From positions 1 to 39,770 of IMG/VR virus record IMGVR_UViG_3300046028_006504: a stretch of DNA of 39,770 nt; one strand, 5' to 3'. This document shows, one piece after another, positions 23,604 through 29,915 of the stretch. The notes under the pieces are model-generated. The model ran no database searches. It worked only from the letters and a program-made list of their open reading frames with translations, and was not told where the DNA came from. Position numbers and translations under genes: made by a program. Within the stretch, counting starts at the first letter, position 1; each line of letters starts with the position of its first letter. The stretch comes from a virus.

Positions 23604-24062
23604 TTATTTTTTATTCAGTTTGTTATACCATCCAATAAACTCTACAATCGCATTATATACCGCCTCTATTTTAGTGTCACATTTTTTATTAAATGTTTCA
23701 GCATTTATTGTGTGTACAGGGTCTAATTGTAGATTCATATAAATCCAACATTGATTTCTTTCTATTTCAACACAAATGTTCTGATTATTATACTCAGTTT
23801 CTCCATCTATACCTTCCCAACTATAACCTGTTTCAGATAAATCCAACGACTCAATTTTATCAACTACCCCCATTAACCAGTCCCATGATTTATGGTATTC
23901 TAATTCATCTTCTTTATATGGAGTTTTATGACCACCGTTAATACCTGTATACCAATATACCGAAACAAACCCTTTATCGTCATGAAAATCAACATTTCCT
24001 GATTTACCCATGAACTCGGCAATTAGTTTATTCTTGCCCATCTTTATAATTTTTTCATCCAT
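23604..24062 (-). CDS. Hypothetical protein of a Bacteroidota/phage type, 152 aa
   Basis: The pattern NKLIAEFMGK near the start, YHKSWDWLMGVVDKIE in the middle and KIEAVYNAIVEFIGWYNKL at the end recurs in small uncharacterised proteins of Bacteroidota and their phages; this is recognised from general knowledge rather than a search. The centre is Glu- and Asn-rich. It overlaps the 3' end of the lipoprotein gene by 19 bases. No function is known. Confidence 0.6.
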   Translation of the reverse strand: MDEKIIKMGKNKLIAEFMGKSGNVDFHDDKGFVSVYWYTGINGGHKTPYKEDELEYHKSWDWLMGVVDKIESLDLSETGYSWEGIDGETEYNNQNICVEIERNQCWIYMNLQLDPVHTINAETFNKKCDTKIEAVYNAIVEFIGWYNKLNKK

Positions 24063-24499
24063 AAATAATACTCGGTTGTACTTGAAGACCCCATTGAGAT
24101 ATCCACAAATCGATTACCCATAACAATACCCGAAATAACGTTATAGTCGTTCATATTACCACTTAAATTACCAAAAGGGGTGTAATTCATCGTTAAGTTA
24201 TAAACCGACCCTGTAGGGTAGAAACTATACGTCGACGAATAAGAATTATATTTATATGTTGTTTTAGTATTAAAGGTTAAAGTATCATTCAATGGTAAAA
24301 TTGGTCCTAATGTTCCAACTCTATATTGAGTGATAACCCATTTCTGACCCATAAGAGACTGAACGGTTGTTGTTGTGGTTGTAATCGTAGAGGTAGGAAC
24401 TACGATTGTTTGGTTGTTATTATTAGTCGGAGTTAATTCTTCTTTACGACAAGAAAATAACGTTACACTTAAACTTAGGATTAAAATAATTTTTTTCAT
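24044..24499 (-). CDS. Predicted surface-exposed lipoprotein, 151 aa
   Basis: The signal peptide MKKIILILSLSVTLFSCRKE ends in lipobox LFSC with Cys at residue 17. The following RKEE fits the lysine-plus-acidic export signal that places lipoproteins on the outer face of the outer membrane in Flavobacteriia. A Thr/Asn linker (TPTNNNNQTIVVPTSTITTT) precedes a beta-rich domain (KWVITQYRVGTLGPILPLND) with aromatic strands, like small lipocalin-type Bacteroidota lipoproteins. A TATTTATA box lies 15 bases upstream. Likely displayed on the infected cell; function unknown. Confidence 0.7.
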   Translation of the reverse strand: MKKIILILSLSVTLFSCRKEELTPTNNNNQTIVVPTSTITTTTTTVQSLMGQKWVITQYRVGTLGPILPLNDTLTFNTKTTYKYNSYSSTYSFYPTGSVYNLTMNYTPFGNLSGNMNDYNVISGIVMGNRFVDISMGSSSTTEYYLWMKKL

Positions 24500-24514
24500 G
24501 ATGATAGTTTTAAT

Positions 24515-24522
24515 TATAAATA
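24515..24522 (-). promoter_or_regulatory. TATTTATA box for the lipoprotein at 24499
   Basis: TATTTATA followed by attaaaac, 15 bases before the ATG. The extended TATTTATAATTAAAAC is shared with the box at 37183. Confidence 0.5.
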
Positions 24523-24571
24523 AGAATCTTTACACAAAAATAAGTAAAATAAACTAAATAACCAAAAATAA

Positions 24572-24811
24572 TTACATTTTTGATATATTAAATTCAAATC
24601 CAGTTAGATTTGATAAGTATTCGGTTAGATAAAAATCCTCAAAAACATCACTATTAATACTACTTAAAACAATAAAAATCGCAGGACTATCCTTAACCCA
24701 TTCATTTTTTTCGTTTAACTGTTGTCTATCTAACACGGTATATGAAAGAATTTCTATTTTGGAATCGGGAAATAAAGTAAAGAATATTTTCTCAACAAAT
24801 TCTTGTTTCAT
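24572..24811 (-). CDS. Small hypothetical protein, 79 aa
   Basis: A soluble mixed alpha/beta protein (MKQEFVEKIFFTLFPDSKIE, AIFIVLSSINSDVFEDFYLT). It stands between two divergent promoters and has no clear TATTTAT or TAnnTTTG box at a preferred distance. No domain is recognised. Confidence 0.45.
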   Translation of the reverse strand: MKQEFVEKIFFTLFPDSKIEILSYTVLDRQQLNEKNEWVKDSPAIFIVLSSINSDVFEDFYLTEYLSNLTGFEFNISKM

Positions 24812-24871
24812 AATAAAGTATAATCATTTAAAATAAATTAAAAAAGATGTTGGAGAATTAAAAATTTATTA

Positions 24872-24879
24872 TATCTTTG
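24872..24879 (+). promoter_or_regulatory. TATCTTTG box upstream of the 24928 gene
   Basis: Perfect TAnnTTTG with a TTG at 24850-24852, 19 bases upstream. The ATG is 48 bases downstream, so the leader would be long. Confidence 0.5.
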
Positions 24880-24907
24880 TATTCAAGTAGAGTATTAAAC
24901 AATAACA

Positions 24908-24915
24908 TATTTATA
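24908..24915 (+). promoter_or_regulatory. TATTTATA box upstream of the 24928 gene
   Basis: TATTTATA, 12 bases before the ATG. With the host-type box at 24872 this gene has tandem candidates of both classes. Confidence 0.45.
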
Positions 24916-24927
24916 AAAAAAAGAAAA

Positions 24928-25167
24928 ATGGGAAAAGAAAAACAAAAAGGTCGTTACATCTGTAAAGTTGGTTTTTATGATGTTTATGCAAAAGATTCAA
25001 TGAGAAAATCTACAAAAAAAGGTGGGAAAATGGAAGTTAATTCAACCGAATATTGTTTATATCACTCAAAGAAATTAATTGAGAAAGCTATGAAAACAAA
25101 AGATTTGGCGGTATTAAAAGCTAAAGACTTGTTAGGTATTAAGTTTCGAGAAATTTATAGTCTATAA
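24928..25167 (+). CDS. Small basic hypothetical protein, 79 aa
   Basis: A lysine-rich protein (MGKEKQKGRYICKVGFYDVY, then RKSTKKGGKMEV) with a helical end (LIEKAMKTKDLAVLKAKDLL). The ATG at 24928 is chosen because the longer frame begins with a TTG inside the promoter. Two promoter types suggest expression through the whole infection. The charge would suit nucleic-acid binding, but no domain is recognised. Confidence 0.5.
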   Translation: MGKEKQKGRYICKVGFYDVYAKDSMRKSTKKGGKMEVNSTEYCLYHSKKLIEKAMKTKDLAVLKAKDLLGIKFREIYSL

Positions 25168-25171
25168 ATAA

Positions 25172-25197
25172 AAAACCCCTTAATTAAGGGGTTTTTT
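25172..25197. terminator. Bidirectional terminator
   Basis: The palindrome CCCCTTAATTAAGGGG (25176-25191) is flanked by A and T tracts and serves the convergent genes at 24928 and 25197. Confidence 0.85.
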
Positions 25198-25484
25198 TAT
25201 AATTCTTTTTTACAAAAAGGTTTATCCTTTAAATTAAAAATAACATAATTATCTTCGGTTGACCCACTTGTTAACCCTCCAGGTATTTTTCCTGAATTAA
25301 AACCTGAACAATCTCTCAATTTATCTAAATCAGAAACTGACATTTTTTTTACCGTAGTGGTAGTTGTGGTTGTTGCTGCGGATGTTGGAGGTGTAATTGG
25401 AGTAGTTGTTACTTGCTCCTTAAGGTATCTTTGTTCCAATATAACATTGGATTGTCGTATTTGTTTAGTTTTTCTATTTACCAT
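25197..25484 (-). CDS. Virion-like protein with LEQRYLKEQ tag, 95 aa
   Basis: The N-terminal QIRQSNVILEQRYLKEQ is a different version of the targeting tag, ending in L-K-E-Q. A long Thr/Pro/Ala linker (TTTPITPPTSAATTTTTTT) follows directly, then a short domain with three Cys (LDKLRDCSGFNSGKIPGG, PFCKKEL). The order tag, cleavage-like site, flexible linker, small domain mirrors the protein at 21723. A TATTTATC box lies 16 bases before the ATG. Inferred virion component. Confidence 0.6.
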   Translation of the reverse strand: MVNRKTKQIRQSNVILEQRYLKEQVTTTPITPPTSAATTTTTTTVKKMSVSDLDKLRDCSGFNSGKIPGGLTSGSTEDNYVIFNLKDKPFCKKEL

Positions 25485-25500
25485 ATTAAAAATCTTTAAT

Positions 25501-25508
25501 GATAAATA
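25501..25508 (-). promoter_or_regulatory. TATTTATC box for the 25197-25484 gene
   Basis: TATTTATC followed by attaaag, 16 bases before the ATG; long-spacing group. Confidence 0.45.
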
Positions 25509-25763
25509 TTATGGGGTTTGTCTTTTATGTACATAAAATATTGTATCACCAATATTATAACTGTTAGGGTTACGTGTTTGTAAGACATCACCACAATCAG
25601 TAGTGTAGATATAACACGGACCAGGTTCAATCGTGGACATTTCCTCACGTAAATAAAGATTAGTAATTACACATTTCTTTATTGTGTCACCGGGTTCTAT
25701 TTTGGGATTAGGTCCACAACCAACAATTAAAAGTAACGAAGATAATAAAATTATAGTTTTCAT
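25509..25763 (-). CDS. Predicted lipoprotein, 84 aa
   Basis: The ATG at 25763 gives MKTIILLSSLLLIVGCGPNP, a short signal peptide with lipobox IVGC (Cys at residue 16). Three further Cys residues (KKCVIT, GPCYIY, TDCGDV) suggest a disulfide-bonded periplasmic domain. A longer upstream frame lacks signal-peptide features at its start and overlaps the divergent protease promoter, so the shorter start is preferred. Function unknown. Confidence 0.6.
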   Translation of the reverse strand: MKTIILLSSLLLIVGCGPNPKIEPGDTIKKCVITNLYLREEMSTIEPGPCYIYTTDCGDVLQTRNPNSYNIGDTIFYVHKRQTP

Positions 25764-25813
25764 ATTTTTTATTGTAAAATTAGTTGATTTTGGTTTATAA
25801 GTCAAATATTTTG

Positions 25814-25821
25814 TATTTATA
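25814..25821 (+). promoter_or_regulatory. TATTTATA box, 4 bases from the ATG at 25826
   Basis: GTATTTATA followed by acat and the ATG; short-spacing group. Confidence 0.5.
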
Positions 25822-25825
25822 ACAT

Positions 25826-26992
25826 ATGAAGAAGTCAAATAACAATATATTAAAAGAGGCACTTGGAGTTCCTGAAGGTATTTTAGAATCGGCAGAGAAA
25901 TTATATAGACTATGTTTCAATAGAATTATTAAAATAACCGACCCTATTCTTGAAGATTCCGATGAGGAAGAATATAGGTTTACCGTTAAATCCAATTTTA
26001 AAGTCTCTGACTATATATTAACCAAAATTAATTTACAGATTGAGTTTGTTAAAGAGGAATCCGTAGATTCTGTAGAACTTTACTCAATGGGGTTTGGTCA
26101 TAAATCATCGTTTAATGATGAGTCATTAAAACTAATTACATTTATACACCCAAACGAAATTTTAGTTTCAATTAGATTCGCAATCAACGAAAATACAAAT
26201 ATCTCTAAGGTTATCAAATATTTTCAACAGTCTCAAGGTATTATTACCTCGTCTTTTGCTCACGAATTAAAACACGCGTACGACCATTATAAAAAACCTG
26301 CACAATCTTTACACCAAACATCTTTATATCACGGAATACAAAAAACAGGATTCCGAATAAAACCAATTAATGAGTTTCTACATTATCTTTATTATACCCA
26401 CGCAGTTGAGAATTTAGTTAGACCTACTGAATTTGCGTCATTAATGAAAACACATGATATCGATAAGAAGGCGTTCTACGATTTTTTAACAAATAGTAAA
26501 ATGTATACTATGATGAAAGATATTAATAATTTCACTTATGAAGGGTTGAGGTCAGATTTAAAAAATTATATTCCTGAAATAGATAGAGTTCTAAATAACG
26601 TTACTGACAAAACGTTTGATAGTGATGAAGAAAAGATTGATGAGATTTTAAGATTGGTTTATATTAATCTTGTTAACAATACTCTCGACATGGCCAAATC
26701 ATTAATGACAAATAATTTCTTTGAGGATATGATGGGATTTAGAGGAGAAAAAGATGTATTATTCAAAAAAATAGTTAAATCTGTTATAAAATTTGAAAGT
26801 AATATAAAAAACTTCTATCTTTATGAAGAACAGAAATTTAAATACATTTCAGGAATCATGATGAAAAAACTTTCCAAACTTTATTCGATGGCTAAAGATG
26901 AGAAATCTTCAATACAAAATTGGGATTTACACCACAAAATCAATCGAACTAACGAGAATATTAAAGCGGATTATAAATTTAAGAGAAAATAG
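25826..26992 (+). CDS. HExxH metalloprotease-like protein, 388 aa
   Basis: HELKH at residues 146-150 in the helix SSFAHELKHAYDHYKK gives the zinc ligands and catalytic Glu. About 55 residues later YYTHAVENLVRPTEFASLM offers the third ligand in the same setting as YFSEPYEMRAMVQE of the protein at 10069, so the two look like diverged paralogues. The N-terminus (MKKSNNNILKEALGVPEGIL) lacks the I-x-x-T-E-x-Q tag but is basic and helical. The C-terminal 150 residues are helical and end in KADYKFKRK. Fourteen bases overlap the convergent gene at 26979. Virion role inferred from its promoter and relatives. Confidence 0.65.
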   Translation: MKKSNNNILKEALGVPEGILESAEKLYRLCFNRIIKITDPILEDSDEEEYRFTVKSNFKVSDYILTKINLQIEFVKEESVDSVELYSMGFGHKSSFNDESLKLITFIHPNEILVSIRFAINENTNISKVIKYFQQSQGIITSSFAHELKHAYDHYKKPAQSLHQTSLYHGIQKTGFRIKPINEFLHYLYYTHAVENLVRPTEFASLMKTHDIDKKAFYDFLTNSKMYTMMKDINNFTYEGLRSDLKNYIPEIDRVLNNVTDKTFDSDEEKIDEILRLVYINLVNNTLDMAKSLMTNNFFEDMMGFRGEKDVLFKKIVKSVIKFESNIKNFYLYEEQKFKYISGIMMKKLSKLYSMAKDEKSSIQNWDLHHKINRTNENIKADYKFKRK

Positions 26993-27245
26993 AAATAAAT
27001 CTACTTTCACTTATCGTATATGTTTTCCCCACAATACCTTCAATATGGTATTTGTTTTTAGGTTTAAGTTTCATTTTCATTAACGTTACCACCGTTTTTA
27101 ACTTTTTAAATTCAGTCGTATTTTCAGATAATTCGTATTTTTTTAAAAAATTAACCATCTTAGAGCTACATTGTTTCAACTCATCTAAAGTAGATGAATT
27201 TAAAATTTCTCTAACAAGAAAAACAAAATCGTGATGTTTATTCAT
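26979..27245 (-). CDS. Small hypothetical protein, 88 aa
   Basis: Starts MNKHHDFVFLVREILNSSTL and is helical, ending in a basic and then hydrophobic stretch (LMKMKLKPKNKYHIEGIVGK). The ATG at 27245 is selected because a TATTTATA box lies just 3 bases upstream; the longer frame runs through the promoter of the divergent zinc protein. No domain is recognised. Confidence 0.5.
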   Translation of the reverse strand: MNKHHDFVFLVREILNSSTLDELKQCSSKMVNFLKKYELSENTTEFKKLKTVVTLMKMKLKPKNKYHIEGIVGKTYTISESRFISIFS

Positions 27246-27248
27246 ACA

Positions 27249-27256
27249 TATAAATA
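27249..27256 (-). promoter_or_regulatory. TATTTATA box, 3 bases from the ATG at 27245
   Basis: ATATTTATA followed by tgt and the ATG; short-spacing group. It is divergent from the box at 27267. Confidence 0.45.
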
Positions 27257-27266
27257 TGAGAATACT

Positions 27267-27274
27267 TATATTTA
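27267..27274 (+). promoter_or_regulatory. TATATTTA box for the 27281 gene
   Basis: Resembles TAnnTTTG with the last base changed and also contains the TATTTATA form (27269-27276). It lies 4-6 bases before the ATG at 27281. Confidence 0.4.
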
Positions 27275-27280
27275 TATCAT

Positions 27281-28075
27281 ATGGAACCATATAAATTACT
27301 TTTATTAGCGAAAAAATTACATCCAAGAATGAGGACTAAAAAACCCTCAACTCTCTGTAAATTATTTTTAACTGACATTCATTATCAACCAATTAATAGT
27401 GTATTAAATGCTAAAGAAATCCTTGTATTATCGTTATTAATTAATGGTCTAAATAGAAATGAGAATATTACCGAGTTATATGAACAAATTCTTGGAAATA
27501 TGTTTATTTTTTCAACTGTTGAAGTTGAAGACGAAAATCCTGAAGAAGGGTGTACGTATTGTGCCGGTGATGGACAAATAACGTGCAGAGAATGTAAAGG
27601 TAGTGGTAATGTCGATTGTGAAGAATGTGATGGTGAAGGACAAATCTACGATAGCGATGAAGATGGTGGAGGAACATGTCAAGTATGTGATGGTGATGGT
27701 GAAATGACTTGTGATGAATGCGAGGGAATGGGTTCTGAAGAATGCTTTAATTGTCAGGGAGGAGGAAGTGTCATTATGGATGGTTATATGACCGTTACAC
27801 AAGATTTTTATGTGAGTTATGACTCTAAGATATATTCTTTATTAGAAACTAAACATGAAGGAGACGAAATGAAACCCGAACTTGACCATATTATATCAAA
27901 ATCATCAAGAACATTCGTATTTAACTCCTACAATGGAGAAACGAATAGAATGTCTAAGGAGTCCTCAAACGGAGATAGAATTTTTGTTGGTCTTGAAAAA
28001 GGAGATATTCAATTTATTAAAACTTATAGTTCAATTATTGGTAACTCCGATATTGAGGAGTATATAGTAAAATAG
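27281..28075 (+). CDS. Protein with six DnaJ-type CxxCxGxG zinc repeats, no J-domain, 264 aa
   Basis: Residues 91-162 contain six copies of the DnaJ cysteine repeat (CTYCAGDG, CRECKGSG, CEECDGEG, CQVCDGDG, CDECEGMG, CFNCQGGG). They come as two groups of three: repeats within a group are three residues apart and the groups are separated by a 12-residue acidic linker. DnaJ has four repeats binding two zinc ions, so this would bind three. The N-terminal 80 residues are helical (LLLLAKKLHPRMRTKKPSTL) and lack the HPD motif of a J-domain. The C-terminus is beta-rich. It might present clients to, or compete for, DnaK, which the phage encodes at 8070; a purely structural zinc module is equally possible. 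Confidence 0.7.
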   Translation: MEPYKLLLLAKKLHPRMRTKKPSTLCKLFLTDIHYQPINSVLNAKEILVLSLLINGLNRNENITELYEQILGNMFIFSTVEVEDENPEEGCTYCAGDGQITCRECKGSGNVDCEECDGEGQIYDSDEDGGGTCQVCDGDGEMTCDECEGMGSEECFNCQGGGSVIMDGYMTVTQDFYVSYDSKIYSLLETKHEGDEMKPELDHIISKSSRTFVFNSYNGETNRMSKESSNGDRIFVGLEKGDIQFIKTYSSIIGNSDIEEYIVK

Positions 28076-28078
28076 TTA

Positions 28079-28546
28079 CTATTTCTTTTGAATAAATTCA
28101 TCAACGGTAAGGACGGCTACGTGTTTATCATCACCTAAAACACCCTTATGAATGAAAAAAACTTGGAACTCTTCAGGTAACCCATTGTATAAATTTTCCA
28201 TTAACGATTTTACCTTCATACCTTCATTATACCCTTTTTGAAGATGGTCATCTTGAGTAGTTACCGACTCATCAAAACCAATATAAGAGAATAATGATGC
28301 TCCTCTATCAACCATTTCAGGATACTTAATATAAAAATCTCTTAATGGTTCATTATAAAATTCGGATATTAGTTTCCAATCCACATATAAGTTAATGTAA
28401 AGATGATAATGATACTTTTTCCAAGTTTCTGTAAATTCCCACCCAAGTATAAATGGGTATTTTTTTGAAACAGATTTAACTACAAGGTCAATCCCTCGTA
28501 TTTGTTTATCGGTCAAATCATTATTTCTATCCATTTCCATATCCAT
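28079..28546 (-). CDS. Hypothetical protein, 155 aa
   Basis: Begins MDMEMDRNNDLTDKQIRGID; the LTDKQI pattern also starts the proteins at 31545 (MTDKQIDIL) and 3688 (MLTDKEINRL). The strand YHLYINLYVDWKLISEFYNE resembles VGIYVDWNYFPENH of the protein at 31545, so these two are probably paralogues. No catalytic motif is visible. A TATTTATA box lies 16 bases before the first ATG. Stops of this gene and the convergent zinc protein are three bases apart. Confidence 0.55.
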   Translation of the reverse strand: MDMEMDRNNDLTDKQIRGIDLVVKSVSKKYPFILGWEFTETWKKYHYHLYINLYVDWKLISEFYNEPLRDFYIKYPEMVDRGASLFSYIGFDESVTTQDDHLQKGYNEGMKVKSLMENLYNGLPEEFQVFFIHKGVLGDDKHVAVLTVDEFIQKK

Positions 28547-28562
28547 TATAAATATAAGGAAT

Positions 28563-28570
28563 TATAAATA
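28563..28570 (-). promoter_or_regulatory. TATTTATA box for the 28079-28546 gene
   Basis: TATTTATA followed by attcc, 16 bases before the ATG. A second TATTTATA at 28547-28554 touches the ATG. Confidence 0.4.
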
Positions 28571-28596
28571 AAAAACCCCTAAAAAAAGGGGTTTTA
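28571..28596. terminator. Terminator after the 28598 gene
   Basis: CCCC (28576-28579) pairs with GGGG (28588-28591) around an A-rich loop, flanked by A and T tracts. On the minus strand the T-tract follows the hairpin. Confidence 0.7.
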
Positions 28597-28597
28597 A

Positions 28598-28783
28598 TTA
28601 GTTTAACATTGCACGAATTGTATTCATGATATGAATTTGTTTCGTTTGAAGTTCTTTAATTCTTTTCTCTTGACTAGGATTCATTTCAATACTTTCACCT
28701 TTAATCTCAGAAACTTGGTTTCCAAGACGAGTATGTTCGTTTAATAATTTTCCGTACTGGTCTGCTTTCTGTTGGTCGTTCAT
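28598..28783 (-). CDS. Small coiled-coil protein, 61 aa
   Basis: Almost entirely helical and rich in Gln, Glu and Lys (MNDQQKADQYGKLLNEHTRL, SQEKRIKELQTKQIHIMNTI) with heptad-like spacing of hydrophobic residues. The terminator directly after its stop supports a real gene. No family is recognised; scaffolding or adaptor roles are possible. Confidence 0.55.
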   Translation of the reverse strand: MNDQQKADQYGKLLNEHTRLGNQVSEIKGESIEMNPSQEKRIKELQTKQIHIMNTIRAMLN

Positions 28784-28833
28784 ATTTTAAATATAATATA
28801 GTTTAGTTAATGTTAAATACAAACACTTATAAT

Positions 28834-29508
28834 TTATGGTAACATAGAATAATAGTCATTCTCAAATTTAGGGGTTAAAATTACTTCACCAGAAGATTTC
28901 ATACCTAATCTATCTGCCCACTCGTATAATTCTTTACTTGGTTTATTACCCATTCCAGATATATGATAAGTCGACATACCCCATCTATAAATCATAGTTG
29001 ATTTTCTATCCGCATCAAATATTTTGGCTTTATTATTGAAGGTGATGTCATAATCTTCCCCCCAACTTTTATCGGGAAATGTTATTCTATTAATATATGA
29101 TTTAGTGTAGACATTCCCATTATTAACCATACCGGATATTTTGACATAACGATTATTCTCAAAATAATAATGTTTATTGGTTCGGTATATATCGTATCCT
29201 GGATGAGTTTTAATGTCCTCCTCAGTTAGTTTAATAGCGTTAGGTGCAAGTAAGTCATCATCATCCAATCTATACACATAATCAAACTTACACTGACTAA
29301 AACCCCATTTTAACTTTTCAGATATTGATGAGAATCTTTCGGAACAATTATAAATTTTAATTTGTGGGTGTTCAAAAACATATTCAACCTCAGGATGGTC
29401 ATTTATAATGACCATTTCGGAAGTCGAGTTGTTCTGTAATAAAAAAGAGTAAATCGCTTCCTCTAGTAGAGTTTGTCTTTTATAGGTAAGAGTTAATACT
29501 GATATCAT
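28834..29508 (-). CDS. Family 2-type glycosyltransferase, 224 aa
   Basis: A GT-A fold enzyme that would transfer a sugar from a nucleotide sugar. It starts ISVLTLTYKRQTLLEEAIYS, the typical first strand and helix, followed by VIINDHPE and VYRLDDDDLLAPNAI with the metal-binding Asp cluster near residues 77-80. DKSWGEDYDITFN contains the later acidic motif (G-E-D). No membrane segment is present. The acceptor may be host surface glycans, a virion glycoprotein or DNA; the sequence does not say. It follows the 29511 gene by two bases. Confidence 0.8.
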   Translation of the reverse strand: MISVLTLTYKRQTLLEEAIYSFLLQNNSTSEMVIINDHPEVEYVFEHPQIKIYNCSERFSSISEKLKWGFSQCKFDYVYRLDDDDLLAPNAIKLTEEDIKTHPGYDIYRTNKHYYFENNRYVKISGMVNNGNVYTKSYINRITFPDKSWGEDYDITFNNKAKIFDADRKSTMIYRWGMSTYHISGMGNKPSKELYEWADRLGMKSSGEVILTPKFENDYYSMLP

Positions 29509-29510
29509 AT

Positions 29511-29861
29511 TTAAAAACTTCTATGTTCAGATATTACATCTTTAAGATAATTTGGTAATAATCTAAATTCAGATTCGTGATTTTTATTCATAGCATAAAT
29601 CTCAATATTATTTGATAATTGGGGTAAAAAATTATAAAAGTGATTATACAAATCACCATACCGACTAAACTCTGAAGTAATCTCATTTTCAATTAAAAAA
29701 CTATATATAGGAGAAAAAGTCGATGGGTCGTAAATCATAACGTATTTATTGTTAATATATATTTTACACAAATTCCCTTCGTAAATAACATTACCGACAA
29801 GTGGTTTACACATAGTGTTGAAGAATTCCTCAATTAATCGTTTATTTTTATCGTTAAACAT
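29511..29861 (-). CDS. Hypothetical protein, 116 aa
   Basis: The ATG at 29861 gives MFNDKNKRLIEEFFNTMCKP; an upstream TTG is less likely. Mixed alpha/beta with many aromatic residues (YEGNLCKIYINNKYVMIYDP, YGDLYNHFYNFLPQLSNNIE). Two bases separate it from the downstream glycosyltransferase gene, so the two are probably translated together. No domain is recognised; a resemblance in style to the small hypothetical proteins at 33535 and 39381 is only superficial. Confidence 0.5.
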   Translation of the reverse strand: MFNDKNKRLIEEFFNTMCKPLVGNVIYEGNLCKIYINNKYVMIYDPSTFSPIYSFLIENEITSEFSRYGDLYNHFYNFLPQLSNNIEIYAMNKNHESEFRLLPNYLKDVISEHRSF

Positions 29862-29915
29862 TAATAGAATTATAGTTAACAAAATTATATATGGAAATCC
29901 TTCCTAATAATTATC

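Noticed and set aside
27512-27802. Minus-strand frame opposite the zinc-repeat region, Thr/Ile/Phe-rich
   Set aside because: It arises from the reverse complement of the repetitive GAxGGT codons of the Cys/Gly repeats.
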